Positions 19,090-28,663 of a DNA stretch of 55,990 bases are shown in pieces. Below the pieces are notes generated by a model. The model had not been told where the DNA came from. It saw nothing but the letters and a program-made list of their open reading frames with translations, and ran no database searches. How positions within the stretch are numbered: position 1 is the stretch's first letter; every line of letters starts with the position of its first letter. This stretch comes from Bacteroidales bacterium (GTDB lineage Bacteria; Bacteroidota; Bacteroidia; Bacteroidales; VadinHA17). Both the position numbers and the translations under genes were made by a program. The stretch is taken from assembly GCA_024763075.1 (NCBI GenBank), contig JANTGF010000017.1, positions 1 to 55,990 of the forward strand. The letters are read 5' to 3'.

Positions 19090-21909
19090 TCAGGGTCTCT
19101 GATTATTTTTTTTAATCTTTTCTTTTTCCCTGTTTTCCAGCCGGTAGGCATCCTGTTCCTTACTGTCTTTAATCATATCGTCCACATTATCAAGCTCCGG
19201 GCTTTCTTTCAGTGCTTTCCAGTTAAAATCCTCATCCAAAGGGTCCAGTGCTTTTTGCGGATCGAAAATCCTTTTATCAACCGGAATGGCGGTGTAAGGG
19301 GTAAAGTCAGGTGTGCCGGTAAAGAAATCGCCAAAATCACTGGCCCCTGCATCATATTGGTTGAGATAGGGAAGGTCAAGCACATGCCAGAATGTTTTAA
19401 AAATACTTCCAAAACTATAATGAACATGGCTCACATAATCTCTTTTGACCCAGGGGGATATTACCATCAGAACACTTCGGTGTGCATCCACATGATCCAC
19501 TCCGTTTTGGGCATCATCTTCCGTTATAACGATGGCCATGTTTTTCCAGTATTTAGTGTGTGAGAGGAACTCAACGATCCTGCCCACTGCCAGATCATTG
19601 TCGGCCATGTAACTTTCACGGAAGGGATAACCATAATCAGGACGGTCATTGGCACCGTGGTCATTGGGAATAATCACAGTCAGTAAAGAGGGAAGTTCTT
19701 CATCTCCGTCCACCCACTTCTCATTCACCTCTTTAATGAACATATCAACCCTGTATTGATCGGGAATGGCTGTATTGTAAGTAGGGTAAGTCCTGGAGGT
19801 TCTTGTAAAAATTGGTGTGGGAACCGGGAAGTTATTCAGATGACGCATTCCCGTATTTTTATACTCAACCGAATAGGAGGACGGTTCAAACATTACGGAA
19901 AAACCAAAATTGAAAAACTCAACCTGATTCCGTTCAAGATGATCCCATAAAGAGCCTGCTTCATTATAATCTTCAGGATATATAGCACCTGCAGCTCCAC
20001 GGAAACCCAATCCTCCTTTTGTATTTTTAACTTTATCATAACTCCGGTTACCTCCGTAACTGGCCGGAACGTTGGTCTCCACCCATTCATTGGGATAAGT
20101 ATTTACGAGCCAGCGATGTCCGTCCGCTGAAACATCGGAATCCACATAAAAATTATCGGAAATGGCAAAATCTCTTGCCAGTTTCAGGTGATTTACCATT
20201 ACATCCGCATTTTCAACCAGCCGGGTTCTTTTCCGGTTGTAGAATGTAGCTCCGTAACCGTATCGCGCCAGGCCGGGTTCTCCCTTGCCCTTTTCTATTT
20301 GCCCGAATATTTCATCATAAGTGCGGTTTTCCTTTGAAATGAAAACAATGTATTTTACAGGAGACTCTTTCTCCCCCGGATACAGGGGGATTGGATTATT
20401 TTCTCTGCCAGTGAAGAGCATATCATCCGGTTGAACAAAATGAAAGTTGTTCTCTACTACCTTTTTTGTTAATTTCTTTAATTCCTTCCTGTCGGGGATG
20501 TCAATGATTTCAATGGTACCTTTCATCAAACTCCCTATGTAAGTGCCTTCCGGCCCCACGTAATAGTCCTTGCCGGCATTTCTGCCACTTCCGTAACCCT
20601 TGGCATTGGTAACGATGAGTTTCTTTCCGTCAGGGCTGACTTTTAATTTTGAAGGAAACCACCCGGTTGGAATATGTCCGATGGTTTGCATTGTTTTAAT
20701 ATCAACTACAGCAACAGCATTGATTCCCGATTCTGCAACAAATAGTGTTTTATTATCCGGGGAGAGTGCAAGGCCAAAAGGAATTTTCCCACGAAGGTGA
20801 TCCATTCTTTCATCCAGGCCAAGGTGAATGGTATGTTCCACGGCGTCGGTATTAACATTGATTACCGAGATATTGTCATTATTACCGTTTGAAGCAAAAA
20901 CATACTCAGTCGTGGCTACTACCGAGTTTGGGCTCGCTCCTCCAACTGCTGGTATTCCTTCAACCATCTGACCCACCAATACTCCGGTTTTTATTTTTGC
21001 TGAAACATTTGGATGGTCCGGATCACTGAGATCAATAGTCCATACCGAAAAGGATTCGGGAACATTTGGGTCTCCGAGTGGTGGAACGATCAGTGTATCC
21101 GTAATGATGCCATTTTTTGCTTCATCCGACAAATATGCAGTAGGCGGAAGGGCAGGAGCTGTTTCTTTCAGGTTATGGTAATCAATGCCTTTCAAATGGC
21201 TGTACTCAAACATACCAACATTTGCTACATAAGCCTTTTTTTCATCAGGAGACAAAGTAATTCCGAAAGGATATCTGCCAACAGGAACCGAATGAATCAG
21301 TTGTTGTTTGTCAGTATCAATAATGATCATCCGGAAATTTACCTGATCAACACCATAAAGTCGTTTGCCATCTTTCGATATGATCATATCACCTATGTAT
21401 CCGTCCGGAAAATTTGTATCGCCCCTCGTAACCGAGCAATCGATGCTGCCTTTAGCCCTACCATTATTCAGGTCGAACAGGTAGATTTTATTTTCCTGGC
21501 CTCCTGAAACATAAACCGTTTGATTGTCGGGTGAAATTGCCAGACCCATGAATACAGATGCCAGCACTCCTTTATCTGTTGCCGGTCCGGGTGGAACCTG
21601 AAGGATTTCAGGTTGCCTGGAATCAAGGCCTTTTACAATAGTAATGGACAATGGAGATGTCCCGGAATTGGCCGTAACGGCGATGGTTCCGTCCTGACTT
21701 AATGTCAATCCGAAGGGATGGGGTGCAATCAGGTAAGATTTACCTGCCGGAGTAATGATCCTTCCGTTTGGAATAATTGTTTCTCCACCCGGATCAATCG
21801 TACAAAACCTGTTTCCCGCAGGAGCAGTAGCAATCCAGATATCTTTATGATTACAAGCTGTGAAAATCGCAAAAAGAAAGAATACCGCAAATACTGATTT
21901 TAATTTCAT
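19090..21909 (-). CDS. Bifunctional YncE-like beta-propeller / phosphoesterase-family lipoprotein
   Basis: A 939-residue lipoprotein (Cys19 in FTACNHKD). Residues ~40-480 are YVTN/YncE-type propeller repeats (LTLSQDGTIAVTANS, LAISPDNQTVYVSGGQ, ITLSPDEKKAYVANVG, LALSPDNKTLFVAESG). Residues ~505-880 are a phosphoesterase domain of the AcpA/phospholipase-C type, beginning YIVFISKENRTYDEIFG, with VIIPNDHG and VITEDDAQNG as metal-binding segments. The C-terminus is highly charged. This fusion is common in Bacteroidota, but its physiological substrate is unknown. It is divergent from queE with only 69 bases between the two starts. Confidence 0.88.
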   Translation of the reverse strand: MKLKSVFAVFFLFAIFTACNHKDIWIATAPAGNRFCTIDPGGETIIPNGRIITPAGKSYLIAPHPFGLTLSQDGTIAVTANSGTSPLSITIVKGLDSRQPEILQVPPGPATDKGVLASVFMGLAISPDNQTVYVSGGQENKIYLFDLNNGRAKGSIDCSVTRGDTNFPDGYIGDMIISKDGKRLYGVDQVNFRMIIIDTDKQQLIHSVPVGRYPFGITLSPDEKKAYVANVGMFEYSHLKGIDYHNLKETAPALPPTAYLSDEAKNGIITDTLIVPPLGDPNVPESFSVWTIDLSDPDHPNVSAKIKTGVLVGQMVEGIPAVGGASPNSVVATTEYVFASNGNNDNISVINVNTDAVEHTIHLGLDERMDHLRGKIPFGLALSPDNKTLFVAESGINAVAVVDIKTMQTIGHIPTGWFPSKLKVSPDGKKLIVTNAKGYGSGRNAGKDYYVGPEGTYIGSLMKGTIEIIDIPDRKELKKLTKKVVENNFHFVQPDDMLFTGRENNPIPLYPGEKESPVKYIVFISKENRTYDEIFGQIEKGKGEPGLARYGYGATFYNRKRTRLVENADVMVNHLKLARDFAISDNFYVDSDVSADGHRWLVNTYPNEWVETNVPASYGGNRSYDKVKNTKGGLGFRGAAGAIYPEDYNEAGSLWDHLERNQVEFFNFGFSVMFEPSSYSVEYKNTGMRHLNNFPVPTPIFTRTSRTYPTYNTAIPDQYRVDMFIKEVNEKWVDGDEELPSLLTVIIPNDHGANDRPDYGYPFRESYMADNDLAVGRIVEFLSHTKYWKNMAIVITEDDAQNGVDHVDAHRSVLMVISPWVKRDYVSHVHYSFGSIFKTFWHVLDLPYLNQYDAGASDFGDFFTGTPDFTPYTAIPVDKRIFDPQKALDPLDEDFNWKALKESPELDNVDDMIKDSKEQDAYRLENREKEKIKKNNQRP

Positions 21910-21932
21910 TTCAGCTGACTTTAGAATTATTA

Positions 21933-21960
21933 TTGATTGACCGATAAATTATTAATTTTG
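21933..21960 (+). promoter_or_regulatory. Bacteroidota-type promoter of queE (TTG-N17-TAATTTTG)
   Basis: TTG at 21933-21935 and TAATTTTG at 21953-21960 match the -33/-7 consensus with a 17-base spacer. The -7 box ends 18 bases before the queE ATG, so the leader must be very short. Confidence 0.6.
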
Positions 21961-21978
21961 CCTTAGAAAGATTGGAAC

Positions 21979-22620
21979 ATGAGTGTAAAGTTAAAGAATA
22001 AGTCTGATTTATTGACAAAAGGGGAGCAATTACCTCTTGTTGAAGCATTTTATACAATACAGGGAGAGGGCTTTCATACCGGGAAACCTGCTTATTTTAT
22101 CCGGCTGGGTGGCTGTGACGTAGGCTGTAGCTGGTGCGACACGAAATTTTCATGGAACCCGGACTTGCATCCTCTGGTTGAAGTACGTAAGATCATTGAT
22201 ACCATTCTGGAATCTTCTCCGGATACAGTGGTTGTTACCGGGGGAGAACCATTAAGTTATAATCTTGATTTGTTATGCAATGAATTAAGAAAAAGAAGAA
22301 TTAAAACATTCCTGGAAACATCCGGAGCTTATCCGCTTAGTGGGGAGTGGGACTGGATCTGCCTGTCACCCAAGAAGAACAGTCCACCTGAGGTTGGGAT
22401 AAATGCAGATGCCGATGAGCTGAAGGTAATCATTCAAACAAAAGATGATTTTGAATGGGCCGAAGAAAATGCTTTGAAAGTTCGTGAAGATTGTAAACTT
22501 TTTCTCCAACCTGAGTGGAGCCGGTATGAGGAAATTATTCCGGTGATTGTGGATTATGTGAAGCAAAATCCCCAATGGAGTGTTTCACTACAGGCTCATA
22601 AATTTATGCATATTCCTTAA
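21979..22620 (+). CDS. queE: 7-carboxy-7-deazaguanine synthase
   Basis: A 213-residue radical-SAM enzyme. The cluster motif is CDVGCSWC (C46, C50, C53), the usual CxxxCxxC spacing, preceded by the family signature FYTIQGEGFHTGKPAYFIRL and followed by VVTGGEPL, the SAM-binding GGE motif. It converts 6-carboxytetrahydropterin to 7-carboxy-7-deazaguanine, the ring-contraction step of queuosine biosynthesis, in the cytoplasm. The length is typical. No other que gene is in the window, so the pathway is dispersed. The upstream PorE-like family neighbour shows no functional link. Confidence 0.95.
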   Translation: MSVKLKNKSDLLTKGEQLPLVEAFYTIQGEGFHTGKPAYFIRLGGCDVGCSWCDTKFSWNPDLHPLVEVRKIIDTILESSPDTVVVTGGEPLSYNLDLLCNELRKRRIKTFLETSGAYPLSGEWDWICLSPKKNSPPEVGINADADELKVIIQTKDDFEWAEENALKVREDCKLFLQPEWSRYEEIIPVIVDYVKQNPQWSVSLQAHKFMHIP

Positions 22621-22728
22621 ATTTAACCGGATAGAAACCAAAAAAGTTTATAAAAGATATTTTGGTGAAATATAAAACACTGTTAAATTTTTCCCGTTAA
22701 ATAATTGCAGCCATATTAACTTAAGTTC

Positions 22729-24663
22729 ATGTTAAAATTTTTATATAAAATAGTTTTATGGAGTCTTTTCCTCGCGCTTTTTAACGGGAGCTTTGTCCTG
22801 GCCCAGTTGCATTCCAATTCAAAAAAAGCGATCAGTCATTACAATGCGGCATTGCAAAGTTATCAGTTGCTGGATTATGAAAAGGCTTCGGAGGAAGTTG
22901 AAAAAGCTTTGAATGCTGATCCTGAGTTTATCGAGGTTTATCTTTTGCGGGCTGAAATGTTAACGGAACAAAAAGATTACCAGGGTGCAATATCTTCTTA
23001 TGCTGAAGTGATCAGGCTGGATCCTTCATTTTATACTACCGCGTATTACAACATAGGGAGACTGGAAGTGCTTACCGGTATTTATAAAGATGCACAAGTT
23101 CATCTTCAGACTTTTCTTTCAATACCCGTAAAGAGTAAAAGATTACAACAAAAAGCAGAGAAAAACCTGAGAATTTGTGAGTTCGCCCTGGATGCGATAA
23201 AGCACCCTGTGCCTTTTCAACCGGTTAACCTTGGAAGCCGGATAAATACAAAGTATGATGAATACTGGCCTTCAATAACTGCTGATAACCGTACACTAGT
23301 GATCACCAGACTTCAACCTTTGCAAATAGCCGGAAGAAAGAAAGCTGTGGAAAATTTTTATGTAAGTACCTGGGAAAATGCAGGCTGGACAAAAGCTGTA
23401 AAACTGGGTCCTCCGGTAAATACCGACAGAAATGAGGGAGCCCAGGCCCTTTCGGCAGACGGACATTTTATGTTTTACACAGCTTGTAACCGGCCGGAAG
23501 GCAGGGGGAGTTGTGATATTTATTTTTCTTCCAAACTGAAAGGAAACTGGTCTTTTCCTGACAATCTGGAAGCACCGGTTAACACTTCTTACTGGGAAGC
23601 ACAGCCTTCCATTTCTCCGGATGGAAGAACCCTGTATTTTGTAAGCAACAGGCCGGGGGGAATCGGGAAAATGGATATCTGGAAATCGCACCTGAATGAT
23701 GCAGGAAAATGGGAAAAACCGGTGAATCTCGGAGCGGGTGTAAATACGCCTGAGAATGAGATGTCGCCTTTTATTCATAAAGATAATCATACTCTTTATT
23801 TTTCATCAGACGGCTGGGTTGGCATGGGAGGTTATGATCTGTTTATTTCACGTTTGGGCAGCGACAGCATATGGTCTGAACCGGTGAATCTGGGATATCC
23901 TATCAATACATGGTCTGATGAGATCGGGATGGTGGTTACGGCGGATGGAAGTAAAGCTTTCTTTTCATCTGCGATCAATGATTCAACAGGTAAGGATATT
24001 TATGAGTTTGATCTGTATCAGAAAATACGGCCTGATCCTGTTTCATATATAAAGGGAAAAGTGTTTGATTCGGAAACAAAACTTCCACTGATGGCCACTT
24101 TTGAATTGATTGATCTGGAAAGCGGGAAAACAAGTATCAGGGCTTTTTCAGATAATAGTGGTGAATTCCTGGTTTGTTTGCCAACGGATAGAAATTATGC
24201 TTTGAATGTTTCTAAAAAGAGATACCTGTTTTACTCTGATAATTTTGCCTTGAAAGGCATAAAGAAGATATCAGAACCATATAATATGGATGTACCATTA
24301 CACCCTGTAAAAACCGGGGAGAAAAGTATATTAAGGAATATATTTTTCAGATTCGATTCCTATGAACTTGAGAAGGAAAGTGTGGTTGAACTTGGTAAGT
24401 TAACCCGGTTTATGGAAACAAATCCGGGTGTGAAAATTGAGATTCAAGGGTTTACTGACGATCAAGGAACTCCTGATTACAATCTGAATTTGTCGCAAAA
24501 AAGGGTTCGGGAGGTATATTTGTATCTCGTGAATCATGGGATTGATAAGGCCCGTCTTTCTTATAAAGGTTTTGGAGAAACGCAACCTGTTGCAAGTAAC
24601 GAAACCGAAGAAGGAAGGGCCAGAAACAGGAGAATTGAATTTGTTATCTTAGGCGTTAAATAA
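22729..24663 (+). CDS. PorE-like TPR / PD40 propeller / carboxypeptidase-regulatory / OmpA protein
   Basis: A 644-residue envelope protein with a signal peptide (1-25). Residues ~30-150 are TPR repeats (YNAALQSYQLLDYEKASEEV, SYAEVIRLDPSFYTTAYYNI). Residues ~165-440 are PD40/WD40-like propeller blades (DEYWPSITADNRTLVIT, EAQPSISPDGRTLYFVSNRP, NEMSPFIHKDNHTLYFSSDG). Residues ~445-520 form a carboxypeptidase-regulatory domain, and ~530-644 an OmpA peptidoglycan-binding domain (IFFRFDSYELEKES, GFTDDQGTPDYNLNLSQKR, NRRIEFVI). This four-domain order and length match PorE, a T9SS accessory that ties the machine to peptidoglycan. Many paralogues with similar order exist, so the PorE assignment is an inference; the T9SS cargo peptidase at 3156-5108 shows the organism uses the system. 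Confidence 0.78.
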   Translation: MLKFLYKIVLWSLFLALFNGSFVLAQLHSNSKKAISHYNAALQSYQLLDYEKASEEVEKALNADPEFIEVYLLRAEMLTEQKDYQGAISSYAEVIRLDPSFYTTAYYNIGRLEVLTGIYKDAQVHLQTFLSIPVKSKRLQQKAEKNLRICEFALDAIKHPVPFQPVNLGSRINTKYDEYWPSITADNRTLVITRLQPLQIAGRKKAVENFYVSTWENAGWTKAVKLGPPVNTDRNEGAQALSADGHFMFYTACNRPEGRGSCDIYFSSKLKGNWSFPDNLEAPVNTSYWEAQPSISPDGRTLYFVSNRPGGIGKMDIWKSHLNDAGKWEKPVNLGAGVNTPENEMSPFIHKDNHTLYFSSDGWVGMGGYDLFISRLGSDSIWSEPVNLGYPINTWSDEIGMVVTADGSKAFFSSAINDSTGKDIYEFDLYQKIRPDPVSYIKGKVFDSETKLPLMATFELIDLESGKTSIRAFSDNSGEFLVCLPTDRNYALNVSKKRYLFYSDNFALKGIKKISEPYNMDVPLHPVKTGEKSILRNIFFRFDSYELEKESVVELGKLTRFMETNPGVKIEIQGFTDDQGTPDYNLNLSQKRVREVYLYLVNHGIDKARLSYKGFGETQPVASNETEEGRARNRRIEFVILGVK

Positions 24664-24681
24664 AATAACATTGTTTTGAAT

Positions 24682-25278
24682 ATGAATCCTGAAGAAATGG
24701 AAAAACCGGATATTGATCGCTGTTCATGGGCAAAGCACCCCCTGGAAGTTGAGTATCATGACAAGGAATGGGGTGTTCCCGTTCATGATGACTTTAAACA
24801 CTTTGAGTTTTTGTTACTGGATACTTTTCAGGCCGGATTAAGCTGGTTAACGATCTTAAAAAAGAGGAATATCTTCAGAAAAGCTTTTGATGGTTTTAAT
24901 CCTGAGATAATTGCTTCATATGATGAGAAAAAAAAGCGGGAACTGCTTCAGGATGCTGGAATAATCCGGAACAAGCTGAAGATCTCAGCAACTGTTAATA
25001 ATGCCAGGATATTTTTGAAAATTATTCAGGAATATGGGTCCTTTGACAGGTATATCTGGTCATTTGTGAATGGAAAGACAAAAATGAATAAATGGGAACA
25101 AATGAAAAAAGTTCCGGTTACTACCAATGAGTCGGATGCAATGAGTAAAGATATGAAGAAACAAGGTTTCCGTTTTGTCGGTTCCACAACCTGTTATGCT
25201 TACATGCAGGCAGCAGGGCTGGTAAATGATCATTTAACCGGATGCTTCAGGCACCGGGAAATAAAATCCTTGAAATAA
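24682..25278 (+). CDS. tag: DNA-3-methyladenine glycosylase I
   Basis: A protein of about 198 residues with the Tag signature from its N-terminus: RCSWAKHPLEVEYHDKEWG, FEFLLLDTFQAGLSWLTIL, then NKLKISATVNNARIFLKI and TTCYAYMQAAGLVNDH. The Cys, His and Cys/His residues near both ends are the zinc ligands of the family. It removes 3-methyladenine from alkylated DNA to start base-excision repair. A TTG at 24676 is in frame, but the ATG at 24682 is the likelier start. It follows the PorE-like stop closely and is convergent with the response regulator. Confidence 0.94.
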   Translation: MNPEEMEKPDIDRCSWAKHPLEVEYHDKEWGVPVHDDFKHFEFLLLDTFQAGLSWLTILKKRNIFRKAFDGFNPEIIASYDEKKKRELLQDAGIIRNKLKISATVNNARIFLKIIQEYGSFDRYIWSFVNGKTKMNKWEQMKKVPVTTNESDAMSKDMKKQGFRFVGSTTCYAYMQAAGLVNDHLTGCFRHREIKSLK

Positions 25279-25302
25279 AGAGTAATCGAAAATCAGGAGG
25301 AA

Positions 25303-25674
25303 CTACTCCGTTAGTAATTCCTGAACGGCATTAACCATTTCCTTTTGTCTGAATGGCTTGCGGAAAACCCTGGAAGCACCAAACAAACGTGCTGAGTCAA
25401 GATATTCATTGGAATCAATTCTTCCTCCCCCGGAAATGGCAATGATTTTAAGGTCTGGATTTATTTGCTTAAATTCCCGGATGGTTTCAAGTCCTTCCTT
25501 TTCAGGCATTACAATATCTGTAATAATAATATCCGCAGGATATTTCGAGAACATCTTTATCCCTTCATCACCATTTATGGCAATATCCACTTCATATCCT
25601 TCTTTCTCAAATAACTTCTTTAACATCAAAAGAATATAGGGTTCATCATCAATTACTAGTATTCTCGTCATCAT
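25303..25674 (-). CDS. Single-domain response regulator (CheY-like receiver)
   Basis: A 123-residue stand-alone receiver. The acidic pocket is ILVIDDEP (D9, D10), the phospho-acceptor is D53 in IITDIVMPEKEG, and the conserved Lys is in VFRKPFRQKE. There is no output domain, so it must act by protein contact or phosphorelay. It starts one base after the stop of the hybrid histidine kinase, so the two are translationally coupled and are almost certainly a cognate pair: the kinase's own receiver may feed, or compete with, this one. Confidence 0.92.
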   Translation of the reverse strand: MMTRILVIDDEPYILLMLKKLFEKEGYEVDIAINGDEGIKMFSKYPADIIITDIVMPEKEGLETIREFKQINPDLKIIAISGGGRIDSNEYLDSARLFGASRVFRKPFRQKEMVNAVQELLTE

Positions 25675-25675
25675 G

Positions 25676-27670
25676 TTAAGCTTTAAGTTCTTTTTTATCT
25701 AAGATTTTTCGAATTAACGAGCTGAATTTACTTAAAATTAATGGTTTTATAACAATGGCATTGATTCCTTTATCTTTTGCAATTTCTTCAGTTATGGAAT
25801 CACCAAAACCGGTTATTATAATTGTTTTAAGATCAGGTCGAAGCTCTTTCATTTTACTTATGAGGTCAGTTCCAAGCATGTTTGGCATGGTTTGGTCTGA
25901 AACCACCAGATCAAACTTTTCCGGACCTGAAACAAAATTCTCAAAAGCGGCCAGGCTGTTTGTATGCACGGTAACAGTATAGCCCAGTCCTTCCAGCATT
26001 CTTTTTCCCATAAAGGTAATCTCCTCTTCATCATCAATAAACAGGATATGTTCCTTTCCCTTTTTTAGTTTTTCATTATCAATGGCTGCTTTATTCTGAG
26101 ACTCACTATGCTGGGGTAAGTAAATGGTAAAAGTGCTGCCTTTCCCCAATTTACTATCTACCGTAATGGCTCCGTCAAAACTGTTTACCAATCCATGTAC
26201 TACCGATAGACCAAGACCTGACCCGGAACCTACTTCCTTCTTTGTGAAAAAAGGCTCAAAAATCCGTTCCATTGTTTCTTTATCCATTCCGTGTCCCGTA
26301 TCTGAGATACTCATACATACGTAAGTTTTTACTTTTAGTTTTGGTATCTTTCGGACCATGTTACGGTTCACTTCTTTGGTGAAAAGTTCAATTTTAAGTG
26401 TGCCGCCAAATTCAGCCATAGCATGACTGGCATTTGTACACAGGTTCATTATTATCTGGTGAATTTGTGTTGCATCAGCCAGCACGGTTCCACAATCCGG
26501 ATTCAGATCCTGGATTATTTCAATATTTGCAGGGAAAGAAGCCTTAACCAGAGAAAGGACTTCTCTGATAACATGATGAAGCTGCAGGGGTTTCATATCA
26601 ATATCTACCTGTCGGCTAAACGTAAGAATCTGTTGAACCAAATCTTTAGCCCTTATGGCTGCATTGTTAATTTGTTCAATATCATATCTCAGATTATCAT
26701 CATCCGAAAGTTCTTCCAGAGCCATTTCTGTATATCCCAGTATGGGTGTCAGAATATTATTGAAGTCATGGGCAATACCACCGGCAAGAGTCCCTATGGT
26801 TTCCAGTTTTTGCATCTGGAATAACTGGGATTCAAGATTATTTCTTTCTTCCTCAAACTGAAGTCTACGCTTGATTTCTTTGTTAAGTTCTTTGTTGGTT
26901 TTTGTAAGTTGCAGGGTTCTTTCAATAACTCTCCTTTCCAGTGACTCATTGGCGGCGATAACTTTTTCCTGTTCTTTCTCCAGGAGTTTACGCATATAAA
27001 AATCCCGGCGATCATTAATTTCAAGGGTATAATTTATAAACATCCCGATCAGGTTGGCACTCAGGAAAAATGCACTTGTAATTTTCAGATGGTCTGTCCC
27101 TACTTCTGTGTAGAAATAGGACGTGAAAACAAATGCGAAAAATAATACCCAGCCAATAAAAACGGCATTCAAAAACCGGGCCCTGACAAAAGTATAACCA
27201 AAGAAGAAAATAAGCATAAGCCCGGCATAATAGGAGTAAATCCCCACACTGGACATAACTACATTCATGTAAATGATACCACCACCGGTGATTAACCAGA
27301 CAATATTAATGGTTATTTGGCCAAACTTTAAGAATAATTTGCTAAAAGAAAAGAAAAAGGCAATTATTAACACAGGGGAGACAAGTACAAACCGGATAAA
27401 CCATATTTGTTTGTAAACTTCAGGAACCAGGTTTACATCAAGTAAGGCAAACAGATCATAGAAAATTAGTGCCAGGACCATGGCAAACCGGAATGCTCCC
27501 TGTGATTTATGAGCATACTCTTTGAGGAACTCATTTTCAAGGTGTGACTGATCACCGGTAAAAGAAAGATTTAATCTATTTAGCCTCACTGTGTTGGGTG
27601 AGGCTAAATGATCAATACCAAAAATTTTTTTAAAATTCTTAAGCAAAATACTATGAAATTTAAGTTTCAC
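25676..27670 (-). CDS. Six-TM hybrid sensor histidine kinase
   Basis: A 664-residue membrane sensor. Six hydrophobic helices span roughly 58-78, 89-109, 117-137, 143-163, 167-187 and 196-216, with almost no extracytoplasmic loop, followed by a coiled coil (~225-290). HisKA has H301 in GGIAHDFNNILTPILGYTEM; HATPase_c has the N box around NLCTNASHAM, G1 SDTGHGMD, F box FEPFFTKK and G2 GSGLGLSV; the C-terminal receiver (~540-660) has D592 in VVSDQTMP. The start codon is GTG: the frame is closed by an upstream stop, and the first ATG would fall inside TM1. A loop-poor six-TM sensor usually detects a hydrophobic or membrane-borne signal. It is cotranscribed with the methyltransferase 24 bases upstream and the receiver one base downstream. 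Confidence 0.92.
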   Translation of the reverse strand: MKLKFHSILLKNFKKIFGIDHLASPNTVRLNRLNLSFTGDQSHLENEFLKEYAHKSQGAFRFAMVLALIFYDLFALLDVNLVPEVYKQIWFIRFVLVSPVLIIAFFFSFSKLFLKFGQITINIVWLITGGGIIYMNVVMSSVGIYSYYAGLMLIFFFGYTFVRARFLNAVFIGWVLFFAFVFTSYFYTEVGTDHLKITSAFFLSANLIGMFINYTLEINDRRDFYMRKLLEKEQEKVIAANESLERRVIERTLQLTKTNKELNKEIKRRLQFEEERNNLESQLFQMQKLETIGTLAGGIAHDFNNILTPILGYTEMALEELSDDDNLRYDIEQINNAAIRAKDLVQQILTFSRQVDIDMKPLQLHHVIREVLSLVKASFPANIEIIQDLNPDCGTVLADATQIHQIIMNLCTNASHAMAEFGGTLKIELFTKEVNRNMVRKIPKLKVKTYVCMSISDTGHGMDKETMERIFEPFFTKKEVGSGSGLGLSVVHGLVNSFDGAITVDSKLGKGSTFTIYLPQHSESQNKAAIDNEKLKKGKEHILFIDDEEEITFMGKRMLEGLGYTVTVHTNSLAAFENFVSGPEKFDLVVSDQTMPNMLGTDLISKMKELRPDLKTIIITGFGDSITEEIAKDKGINAIVIKPLILSKFSSLIRKILDKKELKA

Positions 27671-27694
27671 AATTCCAGTTAATGGAATAAGAAA

Positions 27695-28663
27695 CTAGTT
27701 TTCCGAATACTTCTCAAAGTCTGGAATATTTGTATTTGTAACAACCTTGATATCCTTTTTGATTTTTATTCGCATAAATAAGTTAATCCCAAGGGGTTCT
27801 TGTTCGATGGTAACATCACCATCCTTGATCCCTGATTTACCTGCAATTCTCATCAATTCTTCAGAAGACCGGTAGTTCAGATACCAATCAGAAAAGGCTT
27901 CCTGAAGATTTCGTGTAGGATTATTAACCGAAAAGTTTCCAATCACCATTTCTCCGTCTTCATTTAATAATTTCAGATATTTCTTAATCAGGTAAATAAA
28001 GTGTTTTTCTTTGAAATAATCAAATAAACCTGCACTCCATATCATATCATAACGTTTATGGGTGTTAAATCGTAAGACATTGATCCTGTAGAAGTTCAGT
28101 TTTTCCTCAAAAGATTTGTTTTTGTTTTGGGCATATTCTATGGCCCGGGCGTCCAGGTCCAGGAGGTCGAACGTAATTCTGCTGTTAGGGTTTTTGGTTA
28201 AATACTCATGAACATCTGTAGCAGGTCCCGATCCCAGGACAAGTATTCTTTTTGGTTCCATAGATTTTGCTTCCAGCGTACGCATTAGTCCCAGGAAATA
28301 GTCTTTTCTGTTTCTTACAGCCGTTGCAGCATGTGACTTTTGCCACCAGATATCCCATTTTTGGAACATAGGATTGGTTGAAACTTCCTTGTTGTATATT
28401 TTTTCGATCATCATGAAATCCCCCGCATATCCCAGCGGTTTAGTGAAAGCGTATCCCTGAACTGTGCTCGGGTTTTTAAGAAGCGGATATAAAATATTCC
28501 TCATCTTTTCAATTACATCCTGGTTGAAGGTACTTACCATTTGTGCAAACTCATAATATTCATTTTCTTCAGGGCCACCTTTTTGCAACATTTTCTCCAA
28601 ATAACTGATTTGTTCAAATGTTAAAATACCTTTCTTTTGTACAACGCTTTGTTTGGTTTCCAT
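27695..28663 (-). CDS. Class I SAM-dependent methyltransferase, PhcB-like group
   Basis: A 322-residue cytoplasmic protein. Residues ~1-135 are a helical N-terminal region with the distinctive TKPLGYAGDFMMIEKIYN (75-91) and a WDIWWQKSHAATAVRNR segment. The Rossmann fold follows: motif I RILVLGSGPATDVHEY (139-154), an acidic motif II around LLDLDARA (167-173), then MIWSAGLFDYF and GEMVIGNFSVNNPT. From memory, proteins with the GYAGD block are annotated as the 3-hydroxypalmitate methyl ester (EF) synthase family, to which Ralstonia PhcB belongs. The gene heads an operon with a six-TM hybrid kinase and a receiver, which fits a signal synthase and its sensor. The substrate is an inference. Confidence 0.72.
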   Translation of the reverse strand: METKQSVVQKKGILTFEQISYLEKMLQKGGPEENEYYEFAQMVSTFNQDVIEKMRNILYPLLKNPSTVQGYAFTKPLGYAGDFMMIEKIYNKEVSTNPMFQKWDIWWQKSHAATAVRNRKDYFLGLMRTLEAKSMEPKRILVLGSGPATDVHEYLTKNPNSRITFDLLDLDARAIEYAQNKNKSFEEKLNFYRINVLRFNTHKRYDMIWSAGLFDYFKEKHFIYLIKKYLKLLNEDGEMVIGNFSVNNPTRNLQEAFSDWYLNYRSSEELMRIAGKSGIKDGDVTIEQEPLGINLFMRIKIKKDIKVVTNTNIPDFEKYSEN

